From Martinezella multihospitum (GTDB lineage: Bacteria; Pseudomonadota; Alphaproteobacteria; Rhizobiales; Rhizobiaceae): a stretch of DNA of 64,000 nucleotides. The position numbers and the translations under genes are program-made. Shown here piece after piece: positions 59,976 to 64,000 of this stretch. Positions within the stretch are counted from its first letter, which is position 1; each line of letters begins with the position of its first letter. Under the pieces are notes generated by a model. That model did not search any database. It saw nothing but the letters and a program-made list of their open reading frames with translations, and had not been told where the DNA came from. The stretch lies in contig NZ_FMAG01000006.1 in the NCBI RefSeq assembly GCF_900094585.1, positions 248,001 through 312,000 on the forward strand, given 5' to 3'.

Positions 59976-60182
59976 CGAGAACTCCCTTGAACTCCTAGCG
60001 GGAACAAGGCCCCGCGTCAGGTGGCCGGAATATAGTTACGCGTATGGCGAATGCAACAAAAACAGCCGCAAACCGTACCGTTTTCCCGGTCTGTTAGCCT
60101 TTCAGGCCCCAAAGGAGCATGATACCCGGCAAGACAGCGCGCGCATTTTACGACTTTCTTGTTCAATATTCAGGAGGAAACG

Positions 60183-61055
60183 GTGACTGAAGACCAAAAC
60201 GCCCTGATCCTTGCCGAAGTCCGTCGCCTCGCCGACGCTGTCGAACGTCTGGCCGGGCCGGCTCCGGCCATCAATGACTGGAATGCCGCCGACTGCTTCG
60301 TCTGGGCCCCTGCCCGACTTCATCTGCAACCGGTGCCGCGGCCGAACCGCGTGGCGCTGACCCTCATCCGCGGCGTCGATCACGTGCGCGACATTCTGCA
60401 CGAGAACACACTACGTTTCGCGGAAGGCTTTGCCGCCAACAACGTACTGCTCTGGGGCGCGCGCGGCATGGGCAAATCTTCGCTGGTCAAGGCGGTGCAT
60501 GAAGACGTGCGGCGAGCAACCGGCGTTTCGCTGAAGCTGATCGAAGTGCATCGCGAGGACATTTCCTCGCTGCCGGTACTGCTCGATATCCTGAAGGCAG
60601 CGCCGCATCGTATCATCATCTTCTGCGACGACCTCTCCTTCGACCACGACGATACCGCCTACAAGTCGCTGAAGGCAGCGCTGGACGGCGGTGTCGAGGG
60701 GCGGCCCGACAACGTGCTGTTCTACGCCACTTCCAACCGTCGCCATCTGCTGCCGCGCCACATGATGGAAAACGAGCAGTCGACCGCGATCAATCCCTCC
60801 GAAGCCGTCGAGGAGAAGGTCTCGCTCTCCGATCGCTTCGGCCTCTGGCTCGGCTTCCACAAGTGCAGCCAGGAAGATTATCTGCAGATGATCGATGCCT
60901 ATGCCGATCACTTCAAGCTCGATCTCGATCGCGCCCAGATGCATCACGAAGCCCTGGAGTGGGCAACGACCCGCGGCGCCCGTTCCGGTCGCGTCGCCTG
61001 GCAATATATCCAGGATCTCGCGGGCCGGCTGCGCATCGTGCTGGAACGGGATTGA
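60183..61055 (+). CDS. DUF815 family AAA ATPase
   Basis: A 290-residue AAA+ protein. Walker A is GARGMGKSSLVKA, Walker B IIIFCDDLSF, and FYATSNRRHLLPR is typical of the DUF815 family, which is close to DnaA-like ATPases. GTG 60183 with AGGAGG fits better than TTG 60159. It ends in a bidirectional terminator. Confidence 0.85.
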   Translation: MTEDQNALILAEVRRLADAVERLAGPAPAINDWNAADCFVWAPARLHLQPVPRPNRVALTLIRGVDHVRDILHENTLRFAEGFAANNVLLWGARGMGKSSLVKAVHEDVRRATGVSLKLIEVHREDISSLPVLLDILKAAPHRIIIFCDDLSFDHDDTAYKSLKAALDGGVEGRPDNVLFYATSNRRHLLPRHMMENEQSTAINPSEAVEEKVSLSDRFGLWLGFHKCSQEDYLQMIDAYADHFKLDLDRAQMHHEALEWATTRGARSGRVAWQYIQDLAGRLRIVLERD

Positions 61056-61086
61056 CCGTCGATCGATCAACATCGCCATAAACGAC

Positions 61087-61114
61087 AAAAAGCCCGGCTT
61101 TGACCGGGCTTTTT
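61087..61114. terminator. Bidirectional terminator
   Basis: AAAAAGCCCGG and CCGGGCTTTTT around CTTTGA, between converging genes. Confidence 0.88.
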
Positions 61115-61137
61115 GCAGAGTCCTTGAGACGCACTAC

Positions 61138-62832
61138 CTATTCAAGGAACGTCATTGGGTTGACCGGGGCCGAATTCTTGCGGACTTCGAAGTGCAGCTG
61201 CGGCTGGCTGACATTGCCGCTCATGCCCGACGTTGCCAATGTCTGGCCGCGCTGGACCTTCTGGCCACGAGTCACGCTGAGCGCATCAGCATGGCCGTAG
61301 ACCGTGACCGTGCCATCGTCGTGGCGGACGAGAACCGTGTTGCCGAGCTCTTTCAGGCCGTTGCCGGCGTAGATGACCACACCGTTTTCGGCAGCCTTGA
61401 TCGGCGTCCCCTCGGGAACCGAGATGTCGATACCGTCGTTACGGCTACCATTGACGTTGGAGCCATAGCCGGCGACGACCGCTCCGCGAACCGGCCAGCG
61501 ATACTTGCCGATGCCGGTTGCCTCAGGCGCATCGGCCTGCGCATCCGACTTGGCGGCATCATTGATGGACTGGCTCGGAGACGCGGATGCTACTTCCTTT
61601 GGCTTGGCAGCGGCATCAGGTGCCGCATCGGCATGGGCAACAGCCTTGGGCGCCTGTTTGGCAATAGGATCAGCGGCAGCCTGCTTCGGCTCAACAGGAA
61701 GGGCACCCGGCTTGGCGGAAGCCTTCTGCGGCTCGATCGAAGCTGTTTTGACCGGATCTGCAGCCGCGACGGAGCCGTGCGGCAATGCGAGCGCCTGCCC
61801 GATGCGAATGCTGTCGCCGGCCTGCATGTTGTTCGCACGCTTCAGTTCCGCAACGGAGACGCCGCTCTCCTTGGCAATTCTTGCGAGCGAATCGCCCGGC
61901 TTGACGACATAGGTGCCCTTCGGCGTCGGCCCCTTGCCATTACCGGCGGCAAGCTTGTTGGGATCGACAAGGCCAGCCTGGGACTTGCCGCGCATCTGGT
62001 TGCCGGACGGCAGCGCGAGCGCTTCCTGCTGCGGCGCCTTGGCCGGACCGGGCATCTTGCCGCCCCTGGAAAGATCAGTCGCTTCAGCAGCCATCTTGGC
62101 CGGCCCTGAAACGCCTGCCCCGTTCATCGTCGGGATGACGATCTGCTGGCCCGGCTGCGCTGCAGCGCCATTGCGCAGGCCGTTCGCGCGCAGGATTTCC
62201 TTTTCCGGAACGCCATAGCGGCGCGACAGCAGCGCAATATTCTCACCCTGATGCAGCGTCACGCTCGGGGCATTGACCGTGGTCCAGCCAGGAGACATCT
62301 GCTGCGCGGCGGCAGTCTTGATCGTGCCCGTCGACATGGTGTCGGGAGCAAGTGCCGGCGCGGCGCGGGAGCCGTTATTGTTGCGAGACGCTGGGAACGG
62401 CTGCGCCATTGCCTCAGATTCTGCCTGCGGCACCCTGCGGGGGCTACCTGCATTGGCGGAAGCACTCGGAGGAGCCAGATCGGTGCGCTGAATTGCGACA
62501 GGCGCAGTGGATGCCCGCGCGCTGGAATAGGACGGGTTATAGCGAGCCGGCGAGTTCGGGTAGGGTTGCGTTACCGGTGCACTCTGCTGCGAATAATCCT
62601 GCTGACCGTAACCGCCGGCCTGAGCGACATCAGCGCGCGGCACCGGATCGCCGTTCGGACCATTGAGGCTGCGCCGGTTGATCGACCCGGTCGACATATT
62701 GTCCGTCTTGTTGAAGAGACCGCTGAAGCGGGTCGTATCCGAACTACAAGCTGTGGCAGTGCTCGCCAGGAGAATGGCCACCAGGACTTTCCCTGCCGAT
62801 TTGCTGACGTTTGAAGAAAGACTGAAACCCAT
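61138..62832 (-). CDS. NlpD-like LysM/M23 murein-hydrolase activator
   Basis: A 564-residue lipoprotein (signal with LASTATAC). Two LysM repeats (TLHQGENIALLSRRYGVPEK and YVVKPGDSLARIAKESGVSV), long Pro/Ala linkers, and a C-terminal LytM/M23 domain. The metal positions are altered: NDGIDIS lacks the HxxxD histidine and QLHFEVR the first His of HxH. It is thus an activator type, as in NlpD, not an active peptidase. It follows pcm and surE, the classic surE-pcm-nlpD order. Confidence 0.82.
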   Translation of the reverse strand: MGFSLSSNVSKSAGKVLVAILLASTATACSSDTTRFSGLFNKTDNMSTGSINRRSLNGPNGDPVPRADVAQAGGYGQQDYSQQSAPVTQPYPNSPARYNPSYSSARASTAPVAIQRTDLAPPSASANAGSPRRVPQAESEAMAQPFPASRNNNGSRAAPALAPDTMSTGTIKTAAAQQMSPGWTTVNAPSVTLHQGENIALLSRRYGVPEKEILRANGLRNGAAAQPGQQIVIPTMNGAGVSGPAKMAAEATDLSRGGKMPGPAKAPQQEALALPSGNQMRGKSQAGLVDPNKLAAGNGKGPTPKGTYVVKPGDSLARIAKESGVSVAELKRANNMQAGDSIRIGQALALPHGSVAAADPVKTASIEPQKASAKPGALPVEPKQAAADPIAKQAPKAVAHADAAPDAAAKPKEVASASPSQSINDAAKSDAQADAPEATGIGKYRWPVRGAVVAGYGSNVNGSRNDGIDISVPEGTPIKAAENGVVIYAGNGLKELGNTVLVRHDDGTVTVYGHADALSVTRGQKVQRGQTLATSGMSGNVSQPQLHFEVRKNSAPVNPMTFLE

Positions 62833-63001
62833 GACTCGACCCACTTAAGACGCAACCGATTATGGGTCGATTAAAGCGCGTTAATCTTACCATGCGGTTA
62901 AAGCACTGGTGCGGCATGTGTTTTTTTGAGGAATTGCTAACCATAGAAAATGAAACGGCACCAATCGCCCGTTTCATAGGGGCATCAGCCCGAATTGAGC
63001 C

Positions 63002-63655
63002 TCAAAGATACGAGGCGAGCATGGGCACGATGGGCTGATAGGGAACATCGAACAATTCTTCGCGCTCGAATCGGCTTCCCGTCTTCGTCAGTCGCACCAG
63101 GCGACATGTATGCTCATCGATAATAAGCGGGGCTATCATCGAACCGCCGGACACCAGCTGCTCGGCGTAAAAGCGCGGCATTGTCGTGAAGGCTGCCGTC
63201 ACCAGGATGCGGTCGAAGGTGCCCTCGCCTGGCAGACCGGCGCTGCCATCCGCCTGACGGATGATGACGTTGCGCAGCCCCAGTGTATCCATGCGCTGCT
63301 GCGCCGATGTCGTCAGCGTCTTGTAGCGATCGACAGTCAGCACGCGCTCGACGATTCGTCCCATGACAGCAGCAGTGAAACCGCTTCCCGTGCCGATCTC
63401 GAGAACGCGATGACCAGGCTTGATCTTCAAGCCATGGAGAATACGAACCACGAGATCGATGCCTTCCATGAAGGCACCGCAATCGATCGGAATCGTCCGG
63501 CTGGAATAGGCATCATCGGCAAATTGCGCCGGCACGAAAGGCAGGCGCGGCGTCTGCTCGACCGCCGTCATCAGATCGATGTCCAATATGCCTTCCGCCC
63601 GCAACCGCAACACCACGGCCGCAAAGCCTTCCTTTTCCACCAAACGAGGTGTCAA
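63002..63655 (-). CDS. pcm: Protein-L-isoaspartate O-methyltransferase
   Basis: A 217-residue SAM-dependent enzyme that repairs isoaspartyl residues. Motif I is VLEIGTGSGFTAAVMG, and TIPIDCGAFMEGIDL plus the post-I VLTVDRYKTL and RILVTAAF motifs fit Pcm. Start TTG 63655 follows GGAG. It begins four bases after surE. Confidence 0.92.
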   Translation of the reverse strand: MTPRLVEKEGFAAVVLRLRAEGILDIDLMTAVEQTPRLPFVPAQFADDAYSSRTIPIDCGAFMEGIDLVVRILHGLKIKPGHRVLEIGTGSGFTAAVMGRIVERVLTVDRYKTLTTSAQQRMDTLGLRNVIIRQADGSAGLPGEGTFDRILVTAAFTTMPRFYAEQLVSGGSMIAPLIIDEHTCRLVRLTKTGSRFEREELFDVPYQPIVPMLASYL

Positions 63656-63659
63656 TCCG

Positions 63660-64000
63660 CTACTCCATACCGAGCGCCCGCGCCACGCGGTCTTGCGCCG
63701 AATAATCCGTCAAATCGAGTTTCAAAGGCGTTACCGAAATACGATTTTGTTTCAACGCCTGAATATCGGTTCCTGGACGGAAGATGCCGCTCCGCTCACC
63801 GAAGCGAAGCCAATAATAAGGGAAGCCGCGGCCGTCGGCTCGCTCCTCGACCTGCACGTTGAAGGCAAGATTGCCCTGCGCCGTCACTTCCGCGCCGTCT
63901 ACTTCGTCAGGGCGGCAATTCGGAAAATTCAGGTTGAGGAAGGTCCCGTCGGGCAGATCGACGTTCATGAGCTTGTTAAGCAGGGCTGGAGCATGAGCCT
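63660..64000 (-). CDS. surE: 5'-nucleotidase SurE (N-terminal part outside the window)
   Basis: The C-terminal part of a SurE nucleotidase: PALLNKLMNVDLPDGTFLNL, NFPNCRPDEVDG and the C-terminal QDRVARALGME. The frame stays open to the window edge, so the gene starts beyond 64000. It leads the surE-pcm-nlpD operon. Confidence 0.92.
   Translation of the reverse strand, partial: AHAPALLNKLMNVDLPDGTFLNLNFPNCRPDEVDGAEVTAQGNLAFNVQVEERADGRGFPYYWLRFGERSGIFRPGTDIQALKQNRISVTPLKLDLTDYSAQDRVARALGME

Overview
The window is chromosomal DNA of a Rhizobium-type alphaproteobacterium. The evidence is the gene content and order: the aapMP general amino-acid ABC transporter, DUF982 and DUF1127 proteins, class I PHB synthase phaC, fused secDF with yajC and homologues of mitochondrial complex I factors, the surE-pcm-nlpD order, CTTGCG-N17-CTATAA promoters in front of tRNA-Glu genes, and the rhizobial CTCTCCCC palindromic repeat.

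The left host part (1-4.4 kb) holds the end of the aap operon, a divergent Lrp-regulator/LysE-exporter pair, tRNA-Arg, an NDUFS4-like protein, tRNA-Pro and a DUF192 protein. The right host part (32.2-64 kb) is ordinary core genome: a two-domain cold-shock protein, gloA, three tRNA-Glu genes, recJ, hom, an aminotransferase, phaC, sfsA, map, radC, sthA, tig, tRNA-Leu, a small RNA with three CCTCCTCCC hairpin loops, two DUF1127 genes, trmFO, NDUFAF6-like and NDUFAF3-like genes, secDF, yajC, a DUF815 ATPase, an NlpD-like gene, pcm and surE.

Between them lies a 27.7-kb integrative element whose two ends can be placed to the base. A 21-bp sequence built on a 7-bp palindrome (AAGCGCC / GGCGCTT around AAAAT) occurs once inside the signal-peptide region of the DUF192 gene (4429-4449) and once next to the integrase, just downstream of the cold-shock gene (32174-32194). 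Joining the outer flanks recreates a DUF192 gene whose ATG starts one base after the cold-shock stop codon. The element therefore inserted into a protein-coding gene. Its left end supplies a new in-frame start and N-terminus for DUF192, and a 20-codon stub of the original 5' end remains at the right junction.

The element has a right-hand core of P4-type integrase, AlpA-like regulator, other regulators and a RepA-like hexameric helicase, next to a helically phased CGGTGGAA repeat array that resembles an iteron origin. The middle has decayed tail genes (Mu gpP-like, gpN remnant, tail fibre, pectate-lyase-fold spike), ParB, PLD-nuclease and IS3 remnants, and a sulfotransferase-like cargo gene. 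The left arm carries cargo: a Schlafen/AlbA_2 protein, membrane-anchored proteins of unknown function, a PadR pair, a D-armless tRNA-like sequence, and an XRE-HEPN(AbiU2-like) pair resembling a toxin-antitoxin or abortive-infection module. It looks like a phage-derived or satellite-like integrative element with a possible defence cargo. All functional statements are from sequence reading alone.
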